64,000 bases of DNA from Chitinophaga lutea (GTDB lineage Bacteria; Bacteroidota; Bacteroidia; Chitinophagales; Chitinophagaceae), in the NCBI RefSeq assembly GCF_003813775.1, contig NZ_RPDH01000001.1, forward strand, positions 992,001 through 1,056,000. The letters run 5' to 3'. Of this stretch, positions 16,901 to 28,600 are shown in pieces. The position numbers and the translations under genes were made by a program. The notes under the pieces are model-generated. The model was not told the DNA's origin. It ran no database searches and saw only the letters and a program-made list of their open reading frames with translations. The first letter of the stretch is position 1; the number at the start of each line of letters is the position of its first letter.

Positions 16901-18067
16901 TTATAGTTTGACCATCCAGATTTCCGGGTTGCGCACCGGCAGGTTCCGCAGCACTTCTTCTACCTGCGGGTTGTGTTCCAGCCGCTGCCATACGCCGAAA
17001 TAATCTTTGTTATCGTAAGCCGCCGCACCAAAGAGCAGGAACGGGTGGGCCACCGGCCACTGCTCCCAATACATCACATCTTTGGCGAAGGGCCAGGTAT
17101 TTTTATCCTTTACGTACGGGAACATGTAAGCAATGCCTTTCGAGATTGTTTTACCTGTTGTTTCGGTGTACTTCCATAAATCGTTGCCGGGGCTGCTGAG
17201 TATCTGGCAAACCGTGGCCATTGCATCCAGGTTAAATAACGCGTAGCCGTAAGGTTTTGTTCGGCGCAGCTCCTGCGGAAAACTCCCGTCGGCCGCCATC
17301 TGGCGCGGCAGCAGTACTTCTTTATACCGGTTAATGCAGAAGTTCTGCCATTGCTCGTTGCCGAGGAATTTGGAGAACGCCGCTACCTGCATCACCCAGC
17401 AGGTGCCGTGGTTGTTGGCGGCATTCATTTCGTCGATGCCGTATTGGTGTTCCGTCATCCATTTCAGGTAGGCGGCAAACCATGCTTTCACGGCGGCCAG
17501 GTCGTCGGGCGGGATGGCGCCTGCCTTTTCCATGATACGCAGTGCCTGTGCTACTTCAATAAAATGCACCGTGTCGATGATCCCGATGCCTCTGCCCGTG
17601 GCGCGGCCCTTGATGGCCTGTGCATAGAGCAGGTGCGGGTTCATACGGGTGTCCGGTGAAATGAACCAGGCGCGTACATGCGTGAGCACATGGGTCAGGT
17701 ATTTTTTATCGCCGGTGGCTACATACGCCGCGGCCAGTGCGCCGGCCACCCTGCTGAAACGAACCATCGCCTGGCGGTGGGTCACGAAGTTGTCAGGGTT
17801 GGTCTGCCCGTCTTTCTGGACATACGGACTGTCAGGATGCGCCGGGTTTGGCCACCAGTAATCCCCTTCGGAATAAAAGTCGTGCAAACCACCGGCACTG
17901 CGGTCGCAGCGCGATGCCGTAACCGTTACCGGCTGCTGCTGCAGGGCCCATTCGGCCTTGGCCATAATATCGGCCCGGCGCACGATCACGGCTTCTTTCA
18001 GCCAGTCGCCGGCCTGCGCCAGCTGCACAGTCAGTAAAAACAATATCAGCAGCAACCGTTGCTTCAT
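16901..18067 (-). CDS. Alginate-lyase-superfamily polysaccharide lyase
   Basis: The 388-residue protein has a signal peptide (MKQRLLLILFLLTVQLAQA) and an alpha/alpha-barrel pattern of the Alginate_lyase Pfam type found in PL5 and PL38. Key stretches are DYWWPNP, NPHLLYAQAIKG, NAANNHGTCWVMQ and RTKPYGYALFNLDAM. The NNHG segment contributes the conserved Asn and His of the active-site groove in this superfamily. It probably cleaves a uronic-acid-containing chain by beta-elimination. Whether the substrate is alginate, glucuronan or another acidic glycan cannot be told. Its start lies 1 base after the stop of GH29, so it is the last gene of the GH95-GH29-lyase operon. Confidence 0.82.
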   Translation of the reverse strand: MKQRLLLILFLLTVQLAQAGDWLKEAVIVRRADIMAKAEWALQQQPVTVTASRCDRSAGGLHDFYSEGDYWWPNPAHPDSPYVQKDGQTNPDNFVTHRQAMVRFSRVAGALAAAYVATGDKKYLTHVLTHVRAWFISPDTRMNPHLLYAQAIKGRATGRGIGIIDTVHFIEVAQALRIMEKAGAIPPDDLAAVKAWFAAYLKWMTEHQYGIDEMNAANNHGTCWVMQVAAFSKFLGNEQWQNFCINRYKEVLLPRQMAADGSFPQELRRTKPYGYALFNLDAMATVCQILSSPGNDLWKYTETTGKTISKGIAYMFPYVKDKNTWPFAKDVMYWEQWPVAHPFLLFGAAAYDNKDYFGVWQRLEHNPQVEEVLRNLPVRNPEIWMVKL

Positions 18068-18068
18068 C

Positions 18069-19946
18069 TTATTGAACCGGTGTTAAAGTGATTTCAAATA
18101 ATTTCATCAGTTCCTTTCCGCCGATTTCCACGGGCGCAATCTGCAGGGTGTGATTACCCTGCGCCAGTGCGATCTCCGCCAGTTCCTGCTCCACGATGCT
18201 TTCCCCCTTCTCCGCCGGCGTCACGGTATATTCGTTGCCTTTGCCATCCGCGGTGAAACGGTATGTTCCTTTCGTATTGGCGTCGGCGGCGTATTTGATC
18301 CTTACTTTGTAACGCACCGCTTTATCGGTGGTCACCTGCCAGGCCGCTGTCTGCGATGTGCTCGTCCAGCGCTGGGCGTAATATCTGGCGGCTTTCCCGT
18401 CGCCGAATGCCCATCCCTTTCCCTGCAAGTCCGCATCGAAAGCCAGCAACGTATTGGCATTGCCGTTAGCCGACAACAGGTAGGGCACGATGGGCTCCTC
18501 TTTGCCGTCGGTAGCAATCCGGATGACGCTGTTGTAAGCATCCGGCGCGGTTTGCGGAACGGTGATTTCCCACCGGGCATCGCCCAGCTTTTTCACCTGC
18601 AGGGTTTTGCCGCCGTCGAGCAGGGCCGCTGTTTTGATCGTGTTGATGCCATTCACCACCAGCTTGCCGTTTCTCGGCCATTGGAACACGTGCAGGTATT
18701 CGTGGCTGCCCTTGCGGGTGATCACGCCCCAGTTCTGTTCGTGTTTCTTTACTTCCTCCGTGCCGTAAATGCTTTCGCCGTTCCGGGTCATCCATTCGCC
18801 GATGGCGTGCAGTATTACCGTATCCCTCGGGTCGATGAGGCCGTTGCCCATGGGGCCGATGTTCATCAGCAGGTTGCCGCCTTTCGCGGCCGCCTTGGCC
18901 ATCAGCTGGATAAAGAAGCCGATGGGCTTGTGACTGTTATCGAAGCGGGAATACCCGTACGATTCGTTGGTGGTGGGAATCGCTTCCCAGTCGCCTTCCA
19001 CGGGGTAAAACTCCGCCGGACGGTCGGCCGTATTTTTATAATCCCCGAAAGACACCGCGGAGCTTCTCGCCAGCCGCCCGTTCACCACCACATCCGGATC
19101 CACCGCGCGGATGGCTTGCAGGATGCGGATATTTTCGGAGAGGGGCAGTTTATGCGGCGTATCGAACCAGATAATGTCCGGGTGATATTTTTTCAGCAGC
19201 TCCAGTATCTGCGGGATGGATTTTTCGTTGACGTATTTCACCGCTTTGGGCAGCAGCTCCGGATGGTGATCGTACCAGTTCGTTCCTCCGAACAGGTCTT
19301 TATCGCCACCGGGATTGTTGTAGTCCCAGTCGTTGCCCGGCGCGTCCGGGTGCTCCCAGTCGAATGCGTGGGAGTAATAGAACCCGAAACGGATGCCGGC
19401 TTTTTTGCAGGCGTCGGCCAGTTCCTGCATCGGGTCGCGTTTGAATTTCGACTGGCCGATGGTGTAATCGCCGATCGCGGACGGATACATCGCCACGCCG
19501 TCGTGGTGTTTGGCCGTGATGATGAGATACTTCATGCCCGCGGCTTTCACCAGCTTCACCCATTCTTCCGCGTTGAACTCCATGGGATTGAACGGGCGGA
19601 TGAGTTTTTCCGCGTATTCGCCCCGAGGGATTTTTTCCTTGCGCATGAGATGCTCCGCGTAGCCGCCCACCTTCCTGCCTTTCCATTCTCCGCCGGGCAC
19701 GGAATACACACCCCAGTGAATAAAGCAGCCGAATTTGGCATCACGCCACCAGGCGATGCGGCTTTCATGATTTTTCATCGAGGCCGTCCACCAGCCGTTC
19801 ACCGCATCGGCAATGGCCAAACTGTCGCGCGCCGCGGCTTTCTGCATCAGTATGCCGTCGTCGTCGCCCTTGTACTGGGAAAATCCCTGTACGGCGCATC
19901 CGAGCATTGCCGCAGCCAGCCATCCTGTTTTCACTGTTGGTTTCAT
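18069..19946 (-). CDS. Alpha-L-fucosidase, GH29, with C-terminal beta domain
   Basis: The 625-residue protein has a signal peptide and a GH29 barrel. Landmarks are [20 protein letters not shown] near residue 66, [15 protein letters not shown] near 140 and the nucleophile Asp262 in DIIWFDTPH. After about residue 400 come the GH29 C-terminal sandwich and a further beta domain ([12 protein letters not shown]) of possible carbohydrate-binding role. It removes alpha-L-fucose from glycans with retention. The start overlaps the GH95 stop by ATGA (19943-19946) and the lyase follows after 1 base. The product is exported and probably periplasmic. Closely related specificities such as alpha-L-galactosidase cannot be excluded. 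Confidence 0.92.
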   Translation of the reverse strand: MKPTVKTGWLAAAMLGCAVQGFSQYKGDDDGILMQKAAARDSLAIADAVNGWWTASMKNHESRIAWWRDAKFGCFIHWGVYSVPGGEWKGRKVGGYAEHLMRKEKIPRGEYAEKLIRPFNPMEFNAEEWVKLVKAAGMKYLIITAKHHDGVAMYPSAIGDYTIGQSKFKRDPMQELADACKKAGIRFGFYYSHAFDWEHPDAPGNDWDYNNPGGDKDLFGGTNWYDHHPELLPKAVKYVNEKSIPQILELLKKYHPDIIWFDTPHKLPLSENIRILQAIRAVDPDVVVNGRLARSSAVSFGDYKNTADRPAEFYPVEGDWEAIPTTNESYGYSRFDNSHKPIGFFIQLMAKAAAKGGNLLMNIGPMGNGLIDPRDTVILHAIGEWMTRNGESIYGTEEVKKHEQNWGVITRKGSHEYLHVFQWPRNGKLVVNGINTIKTAALLDGGKTLQVKKLGDARWEITVPQTAPDAYNSVIRIATDGKEEPIVPYLLSANGNANTLLAFDADLQGKGWAFGDGKAARYYAQRWTSTSQTAAWQVTTDKAVRYKVRIKYAADANTKGTYRFTADGKGNEYTVTPAEKGESIVEQELAEIALAQGNHTLQIAPVEIGGKELMKLFEITLTPVQ

Positions 19947-22489
19947 AATGCCGTGATCTTCGTAGTGCCTTTGGTGATGATAATATCGGTGTCGTATACT
20001 TTTTTGAGCGCCAGACCGGGCAGTTTGCTGCGGTCTTTGATCTCTTTATTAACGGCGCTGCCGTAGTCTTTGAATGATTTGGACGGCCCGTTCTGCGATG
20101 ACGCGGGCGATGCGGTCACTTTTACCGGTTCAAAGGTGCGGACGATGAATTTGCCGCCGAATGAACCGTCGTAACGGATGGTAGCCGCCGTCAGTTTTCC
20201 TTTTTTCCAGGTGATGTCTACCTCGCCGCCGCCTTTCACTTTCAGTCCTTTCACGCTGCCGTCGGGCCATGCGGAAGGCAGGGCGGGCAGCAGGTGAATC
20301 GCGCCGTCGTGGCTCTGCACCAGCATTTCGGTGATACCGGACGTGACGCCGAAGTTACCATCGATCTGGAAGGGCGGATGTGCGTCGAACAGGTTCGCAT
20401 ACGAACCGCCGGCGTTGTCTGCCACGCTCACGGAGTCAGATTGCGCGAGGAAGAGCTGTTTGTTCAGCATCAGGTAAGCATGGTCCCCATCTTCGAGGCG
20501 GGCCCACCAGTTGATTTTCCACGCCTTCGACCAGCCGGTGCCGCCGTCGCCGCGCAGTTCGAGACTGCGTTTGGCCGCTGCGGCCAGTTCCGGCTCGCGG
20601 CGGGGACTGAGGATATTACCGGGGAACAAACCATAGAGATGAGATAAATGCCGGTGTTTATCGTTGGGATCGTCCCAATCGAGATAGAACTCCTGCAGCT
20701 GTCCGAGGCGGCCCACATGCAGGGGATACAGTTCTTTTAATACCTGTTTGAGCTTCGCCGCAAACGCCGCATCGGTGTTGATGATCTCCGCCGCTGCGAT
20801 GGTGCGGGTAAACAGGTCGTGGATGATGGACATGTCCATCGTGGTGGCGATGCTCACGGAACCTTTCCGCTGCCCGTTCACCAGGAAATTATTTTCGGGG
20901 GAGGTAGAGGGATTTGTCACCCATTTTCCTTCCGGATTTTTCACCAGCCAGTCGAGCATGAACTCCGCAGATCCTTTCATGAGCGGATACGCCGTTTCGC
21001 GCAGGAACGCCGTGTTGCCCGTGTAGGTATAATGTTCCCACAGGTGGCGGCAGAACCAGGCGCCGGCCATGGGCCAGATAGCCCAGCGGGGCTCCCCTCT
21101 CGGGTCGCGCCAGTCGGAGCCGCCCGCAGGCGATGTGATGGCCCAGATGTCCGCGTTATGATGCGCCGCCCAACCTTTCATGCCGTAGTTCACGGCGGCC
21201 GTTTTGCGGCCGTTCTCCGCCAGCTGACCGATCAGCTGGAACAGGGGCTGCGCGCATTCGCTGAGGTTGGCCGATTCAGCCGGCCAGTAGTTCATCTGGG
21301 TATTGATGTTCGTGGTATAGTTAGAGCCCCATGGCGGCTGTATTTTGTCGTTCCAGAGCCCCTGCAGGTTCATGGCCGGGCCTCCCTTGCGGGAGCCTGC
21401 AATCATCAGGTAGCGGCCGAACTGGTACAGCAGCGTGGTGAGCTGCGGGTCCATATTGCCGCCGGCTTTGGTATAAGCCATCAGGCGTGCGTCCGTAGGC
21501 TGTGCGGCCGATGCATCGCTGCCCAGGTCGAGCTGCACCCGGCGGAACAGTTTCGTATAGTCGGCGAGGTGCGCCTGCAGCAGCGCCTCATAGGATTTAT
21601 TCCCGCTCAGTGGCTTCAAAGCTTCCGCCGCCGCATCTTTTCCTTCGGTAGCCGAATTCTTAAAAGGCCCGTTGTAACTGGTGCCGATCGATACGAGCAA
21701 CACCGCTTCCGTGGCGTTGCTGATCTGCAGGCCTTCAGCGTCGGCGCGACTGCTGCCGCCTTTCAGCTTCGCCTGTACATGTACTTCATATCTGGTGCCC
21801 GTAGCCGGGTCATATTCGATTTTTCTTTTTTCATACGGGCGGTGCGGCACGTACGACGGCGCCTGTCCGCTCATCACGATGTGGGCGTCGCTGCGCCTGC
21901 TGATCCGGGAGGGCATCGGGTTATCGAAACCTGCATGGAAATTCAGGGCGCCCGGCTTGCTGCTTTTCCACCGGATTACCAGCAGCTGGTCGGGATAGCT
22001 CGCAAATACCTGGCGTGTATAAGTCACCCCGTTTTCAACGTAGGAAACGGAGGCCGTAGCGGTATTCAGGTCGAGGTCGCGTATGTAATTCTCTGTTTTG
22101 CCCGCAGCCGCATCGTTACGCAGCAGCAGGTTGCCCAGCGTGATGTACCGGGCGCAGTATGGGCCCAGCATCTCGCGGCTGAGCGAATCGGCCAGCATAT
22201 ATTCCCCTTTCCATAATGCTTCGCGTACTTTCGGCAGCATGGCTTTGGCGCCCGGGTTATTCCCGTCGCGCGGCCCGCCGCTCCAGAGGAAGGCTTCGTT
22301 CAGTTGTAATTTTTCTTCGTTGACATGCCCGAAAATCATCGCACCGATACGTCCGTTACCAACCGGCAATGCTTCATTCCAGTTTTTGGCAGGCTGGCGG
22401 TACCATAGTTTCAAATCCGGCCCTGTAGTCTGACTGAATCCCGAAACCGACGTGAACAATAATAAAACAGGGAAAAATAATTTCTTCAT
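19943..22489 (-). CDS. GH95 alpha-L-fucosidase-type enzyme (first copy)
   Basis: The 848-residue protein has a signal peptide ([20 protein letters not shown]), then the GH95 N-terminal sandwich ([28 protein letters not shown]) and the alpha/alpha barrel. Conserved catalytic surroundings are kept: Asn residues in [13 protein letters not shown], Glu in STSPENNF and Asp in [10 protein letters not shown]95 enzymes invert alpha-1,2-linked fucose; some act on alpha-L-galactose. It is the first gene of a three-gene leftward operon, preceded by 312 bp carrying two LacI-type operators. The start at 22489 begins the signal peptide; an in-frame ATG at 22558 would add 23 unlikely residues. Confidence 0.92.
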   Translation of the reverse strand: MKKLFFPVLLLFTSVSGFSQTTGPDLKLWYRQPAKNWNEALPVGNGRIGAMIFGHVNEEKLQLNEAFLWSGGPRDGNNPGAKAMLPKVREALWKGEYMLADSLSREMLGPYCARYITLGNLLLRNDAAAGKTENYIRDLDLNTATASVSYVENGVTYTRQVFASYPDQLLVIRWKSSKPGALNFHAGFDNPMPSRISRRSDAHIVMSGQAPSYVPHRPYEKRKIEYDPATGTRYEVHVQAKLKGGSSRADAEGLQISNATEAVLLVSIGTSYNGPFKNSATEGKDAAAEALKPLSGNKSYEALLQAHLADYTKLFRRVQLDLGSDASAAQPTDARLMAYTKAGGNMDPQLTTLLYQFGRYLMIAGSRKGGPAMNLQGLWNDKIQPPWGSNYTTNINTQMNYWPAESANLSECAQPLFQLIGQLAENGRKTAAVNYGMKGWAAHHNADIWAITSPAGGSDWRDPRGEPRWAIWPMAGAWFCRHLWEHYTYTGNTAFLRETAYPLMKGSAEFMLDWLVKNPEGKWVTNPSTSPENNFLVNGQRKGSVSIATTMDMSIIHDLFTRTIAAAEIINTDAAFAAKLKQVLKELYPLHVGRLGQLQEFYLDWDDPNDKHRHLSHLYGLFPGNILSPRREPELAAAAKRSLELRGDGGTGWSKAWKINWWARLEDGDHAYLMLNKQLFLAQSDSVSVADNAGGSYANLFDAHPPFQIDGNFGVTSGITEMLVQSHDGAIHLLPALPSAWPDGSVKGLKVKGGGEVDITWKKGKLTAATIRYDGSFGGKFIVRTFEPVKVTASPASSQNGPSKSFKDYGSAVNKEIKDRSKLPGLALKKVYDTDIIITKGTTKITAL

Positions 22490-22672
22490 GTAGCGTGAAT
22501 TATAAAGCGCTGAACCGCTGCTCCATGGGGTACAGCCATCTACATACTGTACCCGCATGGTTGCAGCAAAGGCATGTCAGATCAAAAATACATGACTAGT
22601 TTTCATAACGCGGTGCCCTCCTGTGGGCATATATAAAAAACAGTTTAAAATATTAGTTAGCGTTCAGGTCAG

Positions 22673-22688
22673 ATGCAAACGTTTGCAT
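22673..22688. promoter_or_regulatory. LacI-family-type operator 1
   Basis: ATGCAAACGTTTGCAT is a perfect 16-bp palindrome with the central CG typical of LacI/GalR-family operators. It lies about 190 bp upstream of the GH95 start. Confidence 0.7.
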
Positions 22689-22739
22689 TTTATTGGTTAC
22701 AGGGAGAATGTATGTCGCCCTGAATATACCTGCAAATTA

Positions 22740-22753
22740 TGCAATCGGTTGCA
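22740..22753. promoter_or_regulatory. LacI-family-type operator 2
   Basis: TGCAATCGGTTGCA is a near-perfect copy of operator 1. The centres are 66 bp apart, roughly six helical turns, which would allow one regulator to bind both and loop the DNA. Confidence 0.65.
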
Positions 22754-22801
22754 CTTAAATAGCGTTTATTTTATCTTTTATTTGTAATAAATTCACATGC
22801 G

Positions 22802-24088
22802 TCAGATGGCGGGACTGGTAAAACCGAGCGTTTTCAGCCCGTTTTTCACTTCCGGACTGCTCATGAAAAGCCGCCACAGCAGCCCGCTCCGGTAATTTTC
22901 TATCATCACTGCAATAGGCCCCTGGTCGATGGCCAGGTACTGATGGTCGTACCAGTTGACGGTTTCATTGAAGGCATCGTAGAAGCCGTATTTGCCCCAG
23001 AGTTTATTCCCGACTTTATTGTAAAAGTATTTGAGCGCCTGCATGGAGTATTCCGGCGTGTAGGGGAAAGACGACAGTGCAGCCGTGGGCGTTATGACCC
23101 CGAGGTCGTTGGTGGGCGAGTGCGCGTTGTAAGACTCGTGGTTGTCGCTGGCGGTAAGCCCCCAGCAGTCGGCGCCGTACCCTTTGAATTTTTTCGGGTT
23201 GTTGATGCAGTACTGGCGGTTGATGAGGGTGTGGTTGCGGTTCTGCTCCCAGTAATCGGCATAGCGGTCTTTCAGCCCCCGCGGGTCGAGGCCGAGGAAA
23301 GAATAATGCGCGAAAAACAGCGGCCCGCCGTAATCGAAGCCCAGCGGCAGTTTGATGCCGAGATAGTCGCGGCCGTTGAGGAAGTGGTTGCTCACGGCCC
23401 AGCCCTGGTGATATACTTTGGGCGCAATGGGATGGGTGGGCGACGACGCGGCCAGCACATAAGCGATCAGGCATTCGTTCCAGCCGCGTACCTGATGGTT
23501 CATGGCCCAGCCCTGGTTCGGCGACCAGTGCCAGTACAGGATGTTTTGGCCACCCTGCGTATACCAGTCCCATTCGGCATCGCGCCAGAGGGCGTTGATC
23601 TTGTTCCTGATTTCTCTTTCTTTTGGTGTGTCTTTATCGAAGTATTGCCGCACCGCGAGCAAGCCCTGGAACATAAAGGCGGATTCCACCAGGTCGCCGC
23701 CATCGTCTTTCCGGCTGAAGGGAATGGTTTTACCGGTAGCGCCGTCGATCCAGTGCGCCCAGATGCCGTGGTAATGATCTGCTTTGGCCAGGAAGTTGAC
23801 AATCTTAAGCAGCCGCTCGAGCCCCTTTTCCCTGGTCACGAAGCCGCGTTCAATGCCCGCCACGATGGCCATCACGCCAAAGCCGGATCCACCGATGGTC
23901 ACGACGTTGGGCGTTTCGGTACGTTCGGGCGCCAGGCCGGATACGGGATGGGCGAAACTCCAGAAATAATCGAATGTTTTCTGCTGCACGAGGGTAAGCA
24001 ATGCCGAATCTCCCAGCTGCGGCCGTTTTTGGGCGGCTGCCGGAATGGTGATACTGATCAGCAGTATCCAGGTCAGGAATGTTCTCAT
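22802..24088 (-). CDS. GH144-like glucanase (glycoamylase family)
   Basis: The 428-residue protein has a signal peptide (MRTFLTWILLISITIPAAAQ) and the (alpha/alpha)6-barrel motifs of the Glycoamylase Pfam family: QKTFDYFWSFAHP, TIGGSGFGVMAIVAGIERG, GGDLVESAFMFQGLLA, YWHWSPNQGW and FFAHYSFLGLDPRG. From memory, the family includes the endo-beta-1,2-glucanase that founded GH144, from Chitinophaga pinensis, so beta-1,2-glucan cleavage is the best guess. Related enzymes act on other beta-glucosides. It starts 3 bases before the SusD stop and so belongs to the SusC-SusD-GH144 operon. Confidence 0.85.
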   Translation of the reverse strand: MRTFLTWILLISITIPAAAQKRPQLGDSALLTLVQQKTFDYFWSFAHPVSGLAPERTETPNVVTIGGSGFGVMAIVAGIERGFVTREKGLERLLKIVNFLAKADHYHGIWAHWIDGATGKTIPFSRKDDGGDLVESAFMFQGLLAVRQYFDKDTPKEREIRNKINALWRDAEWDWYTQGGQNILYWHWSPNQGWAMNHQVRGWNECLIAYVLAASSPTHPIAPKVYHQGWAVSNHFLNGRDYLGIKLPLGFDYGGPLFFAHYSFLGLDPRGLKDRYADYWEQNRNHTLINRQYCINNPKKFKGYGADCWGLTASDNHESYNAHSPTNDLGVITPTAALSSFPYTPEYSMQALKYFYNKVGNKLWGKYGFYDAFNETVNWYDHQYLAIDQGPIAVMIENYRSGLLWRLFMSSPEVKNGLKTLGFTSPAI

Positions 24089-24091
24089 CTA

Positions 24092-25564
24092 TTAATAGCC
24101 AGGATTTTGTTTCAGTCGGTTATTACTTAATAATATCTGTTCCTGTGGTATAGGGAACAATTCATGCTTCCCGTCCACAAAGTTTTTGCCGTGCGCGCGC
24201 ATCACTGCTCCTGCCCTTCCCTGGCGCACGAGATCCCAGAAACGGTCGTGCTCCATGCCCAGTTCCACGCGCCGTTCGTTCCAGATCTTCATCCGCAGAT
24301 CTGCGCCTGTTGCCGGTGGCAGGCCGGCCCTTTTCCGCACGATGTTCAGCTTGTCGAGCGCTTCGGCCGTGTTACCGGTTTCGTTGGCCGCTTCGGCATA
24401 CATCAGCAGCAACTCCCCGTACCGCAGTACCCGCAGGTTTTTCGGCGTCCGGTCCGGACTGCCGCAATACGGTTCCTGTGTACGGCTATGATAGGCCTTG
24501 TAATTGTACCGGTCGTTTTCCACCGAGTCTCTCGAAGGTACGCGAAAACCATCCCACAAAAATGTGCCCGCGGGCAAAATGGTGATGATGGTGGCGTCTT
24601 TGCGTTTATCGCCCGGTTCGTAGGCGGCGGCCAGGCTGGCAGACGGGTTGTTGAATCCAAATCCGAAATCCGTCCATCCCCTCCGCGCCCGGATGCCCTG
24701 GCTGTTGGCATACAGCTCAATCGCGGCGTTGCAGGCGGCATTGGTGCCCGTCTGCACCTCAAAGATCGATTCGATGGAATTGGCGCCTTTTACGCGCCAG
24801 ATATCGGCATAGTTCGAGAGCGTATCGTACAGCCTGGAATCGATCACGGCTTTGGACAGCTCGAATGTTTTCTGCCAGTTTTTCTGGTACATGTACACTT
24901 TGGCCAGCAGCATCTGCGCGGCCCCCTTCGTTACCCGCCCCACCGGTGTGGCGCCTTTCAGCGGAAGGTTCTCCGCCGCGAAAGTCAGGTCGCCGATGAT
25001 CAGTTCGTAAATCTCAGCGGCGGTCGCCCGCGTCTGAAAAGCATCGGAGTTGGCTTCTTCCGGCGTAGGCACACGGTCGAGTTTGGGCACGCCGCCAAAG
25101 GTGCGTACGAGATTAAAATAAAAATAACCGCGGAGAAAACGCACTTCACCGATGAGTTTATTTTTTTCCACGTCGCCCAGCGGCGAAAGCGGCAGTTTGT
25201 CCAATGCCTGGTTGGCGCGGGCGATGGCCTGGTAATAACCCGTCCAGAAGTTCTGCACGTTCGCGTTGGAAGGACCGTATGTGAAGTTGTCTATCTCCAG
25301 CGCGGGACCATAGTCGGTAGGGGTGCTGCCTTTATCGGCGTCATCACTGACGATCGAGGTGATGACGGTGTATTGCAGCCCGTGCACATCGGGCCCGAAA
25401 CCGCCCAGCCACATAACATTATATACACCGTTCACGAGGTCCTGCGCGGCGGTGGGGTTGGTCCTGATCTCTTCTTCCGTCACCCGCCCCTGCGGCGGGA
25501 TGTCGAGAAAATCCTTGCATCCTGCCAGTACCGTTATGCTGAATATGAGGAGTATTTTTTTCAT
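24092..25564 (-). CDS. SusD/RagB-family glycan-binding lipoprotein (pair 1)
   Basis: The 490-residue protein has a lipoprotein signal (MKKILLIFSITVLAGC, Cys16) followed by KDFLDIPPQGRVTEEE. It contains TPR-like SusD features (LIGEVRFLRGYFYFNLVRTF, GGVPKLDRVPTPEE, AAQMLLAKVYMYQKNW) and the C-terminal RYGELLLMYAEAANETGN and IWNERRVELGMEHDRFWDLVR. It would sit on the outer surface and hand oligosaccharides to SusC. The SusC stop is 39 bases before its start. The start at 25564 begins the lipoprotein signal. Confidence 0.95.
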   Translation of the reverse strand: MKKILLIFSITVLAGCKDFLDIPPQGRVTEEEIRTNPTAAQDLVNGVYNVMWLGGFGPDVHGLQYTVITSIVSDDADKGSTPTDYGPALEIDNFTYGPSNANVQNFWTGYYQAIARANQALDKLPLSPLGDVEKNKLIGEVRFLRGYFYFNLVRTFGGVPKLDRVPTPEEANSDAFQTRATAAEIYELIIGDLTFAAENLPLKGATPVGRVTKGAAQMLLAKVYMYQKNWQKTFELSKAVIDSRLYDTLSNYADIWRVKGANSIESIFEVQTGTNAACNAAIELYANSQGIRARRGWTDFGFGFNNPSASLAAAYEPGDKRKDATIITILPAGTFLWDGFRVPSRDSVENDRYNYKAYHSRTQEPYCGSPDRTPKNLRVLRYGELLLMYAEAANETGNTAEALDKLNIVRKRAGLPPATGADLRMKIWNERRVELGMEHDRFWDLVRQGRAGAVMRAHGKNFVDGKHELFPIPQEQILLSNNRLKQNPGY

Positions 25565-25603
25565 CGCTTGATATTTTTCAGCAGCTACCAAAAGCTGCAC
25601 CGT

Positions 25604-28600
25604 TTAGAATATGACATTGAGCCCCGCGGCGTATGTTCTGGTGGTGGGATAAGGCATCAGCTCAATCCCCGCTTCCAGCGGACTGGTAGAATTCTGCAGG
25701 GACAGGAAACCGTCCGCCTTGGGATTGGACGACACCATTTCCGGCGAGAAACCACTGAAGCGTTTCACCGTAAAGAGGTTTTGCGACGTGAGGTACACGC
25801 GGACGCGTTCTATCTTTATCCGGTCGAGCCAGCTTTTCGGCAGCGAATAGCCAAGCGTGACATTATTGAGCCGGAAAAAATTGCCGGACTCCACGAAGTA
25901 CGTCGATGCCCTGGTGCTGCCCAGCAGCGCCTTCGGGTCGGTCGACGAAGGGCGTGTGGGCGTCCAGCGTTTGTCGGCGTACGAGGCTTCGATATTGTCC
26001 GTCAGTTCGTAACGGAACGCTTTTTTGCCGTTGTAGATCTTGTTGCCGGCATTGCCGTAAAAATCGAGGCTCAGGTCGATGCCCTTGTAATTGAGGCCGG
26101 CGTTGAGGCCGTAGTACAGCTTCGGCTGGTAGGAGCCGGCGAATATTTTATCGTTATCGTTCAGCACCCCGTTGCCATCGGTATCGCGGTAGCGGAGGTC
26201 ACCGGGCTGGGCGGTGGGCTGGAGCTTCTGCCCGTCCTTATTCACCCAGGCATCCACGGCGGCCTGATCCACAAATACCCCGGCCGCATCGTACACATAA
26301 AAACTGCCGATGGGATGGCCGCTCGCGGTTTGCGTAACGGGCCCCTGCTGACCCACGCCGCCGCGGAAGAGTGGCTGCCCCTGGTTGAGGCCGGTCACTT
26401 CGTTTTCGTTCAGGGTAAGGTTGCCGCCGAAAGTATAGTTAAAATCTTCGGAGATATTATCCCGCCATTGCAATGTAAACTCCCATCCTTTATTGACGAA
26501 CGAACCGGCGTTGGTGGTGTATTCGTTGTCCGGATCGCCGAGCAGGCCGGGGATGCGCACGTTCACCAGCGCGTCGATGGTCTTTTTGTTGTAGTAGTTC
26601 ACTTCACCCGTCAGCCTTTTTTTGAGCGTGGAAAACTCAAGCCCTACGTCATATTCTTCGGTGGTTTCCCATTTCAGGTTGCGGTCTTTGATGTCGGCGA
26701 GATTGGTGCCGAGGGTGGCCACCCCGTTGAAGAAATACAGCAATCCTGAATTGGCGGTGAGGATGTACAGGTTGGAAGCGATGTTGTCGTTGCCGATACG
26801 CCCCCAGCTGCCGCGCAGTTTCAGGAAATCAAAAATCTGCCGGTCGCTGTTCTTCATAAAATCCTCTTCGGAGATCACCCAGCCGAGCCCCACCGCTGGG
26901 AAGTACCCCTGCCGGTTGTCGGACGGGAACCGTGAAGAGGCGTCGTTCCGGAAGGAAGCGCTCAGCAGGTATTTATCGCGGTACCCGTAGTTGATCCTCG
27001 CCAACAAAGACCGGCGCGCGTATTTATCGCCGTCGGAGGTATTGGTAGAGGTATTGGGATCGCCGGCAATGAGGTACCACAGATCGGAACTGCTGGGCAC
27101 ATTCCTGCGCGCTGCTTCCACGTAATCCGCGCTGTACTTCTGAGCGGTGAAGCCCACCAGTGCGGTAAGGTCGTGATCGCCGAAACGTTGCTGGTAAGTG
27201 GCCGTGTTATCCCACAACCATTCCGTGCCCTGCTCTTTTACGATGGTGAGCTGGCTTTCCGGGCGCTGCTGGTTGCCGCCCGCCACCAGGAACGTGCTTT
27301 CGTCGTTCAGGTATTTGGCGTTATAGCGCTTCCGGTTAAAGTTGCCCTGGTTCACGCTCAGGCTGCTGCGCAACTTCAAAAACGTCCAGGGCGAATATTC
27401 AAGATAGGTGGTGCCCTGCAGCCGGTTTTCCTTCAGGTTATCGTTCGTTTTGTCCGACGTGAGCACTGGATTGCCGACGTTGCCGAAGGCGGAGGTGTTG
27501 CCGTATTTCCCGTTCTGCATAACGGGGATGACCGGCGCCGCGCGGTAAGTGTTGTTATAAATCCCCTGCAGGTCCACATAATCGGTGTTGTTATGCATAA
27601 ACGACAACTGCGCCACGAACTTCAGCTCTTTGGTGATGTTGTATTCCGTGTTGGAACGCACGGTGAGGCGGTCGTAGTTGTTTCTGTTGACGATGCCGGC
27701 GTCGGTGAGGTACCCCACGTTAAAATAGTACAGCACCTTATCGTTACCGCCGGAGAGCGACACGTTATGCGTTTGCTGGAAACCTTTCCGCAGGATGGCG
27801 TCGTACCAGTCGCTCGACACATTATAGGGCGGAATGGCCGCATTCGGGGCCACGTCTTTCAGGTAGGCCGTGTATTGCGTGCTGTTGGCCATTTTGACGA
27901 GGTTGGCCACCTCCCGCCAGCCTACGCTCATATTGTAACTCACTTCCATTTTGCCCGCCTGCCCGCGTTTGGTGGTGATGATGATCACGCCATTGGCGGC
28001 ACGCACTCCGTATATGGCGGCGGACGATGCATCCTTCAGCACGTCCATCGTCACGATGTCGGCCGTGTTGATGTTGCGGATATCGTTGGTGAGCACCCCG
28101 TCCACCACGTACAATGGTTCCGCGCCAGCCAGCATACTGCCCGTACCCCGTACGCGCACCTGCGGCTGTGAGCCCGGTGCGCCCGAACTGATGATCTGCA
28201 CACCGGCGAGTTTGCCCTGAATGCCCTGCGTGGCGGTATTGACGGGCTGCCTGGTGATTTCCTCCCCTTTGACGCTGCCGATGGCCCCGGTGAGGTCGCG
28301 CTTACGCCGGGTGCCGTACCCCACCACCACCACCTGTTCCAGCTGGCTCGAAGAGGGCGCGAGGGTGACGTCTATAGTGGCGCGGCCCGCCAGCGGGATT
28401 TCCTGCGGTTCGTAGCCGATGTAAGAAAACACCAGTGTGGCGTTGGCATCCGGCACGTTCAGGGTGAACGAACCGTCGGGCTGCGACACGGTGCCCAGGC
28501 TGGTGCCTTTTACCTGTATGGTCACGCCGGGAATGGGGTTGCCGTCTTTGTCCTTCACCATTCCCTTTACGGGGGCATAAAACGCCATTGCGAGCCGTGC

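Larger units (their letters stand above)
22490..22801. other. Regulatory spacer upstream of GH95
   Basis: This 312-bp stretch has no gene. It holds two LacI-family-like operators (22673-22688 and 22740-22753) and a CAAAAATA at 22583-22590, which reads TATTTTTG on the minus strand and could be the -7 element of the GH95 operon. No matching -33 element is present, so the promoter may need an activator or be weak. Confidence 0.6.
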
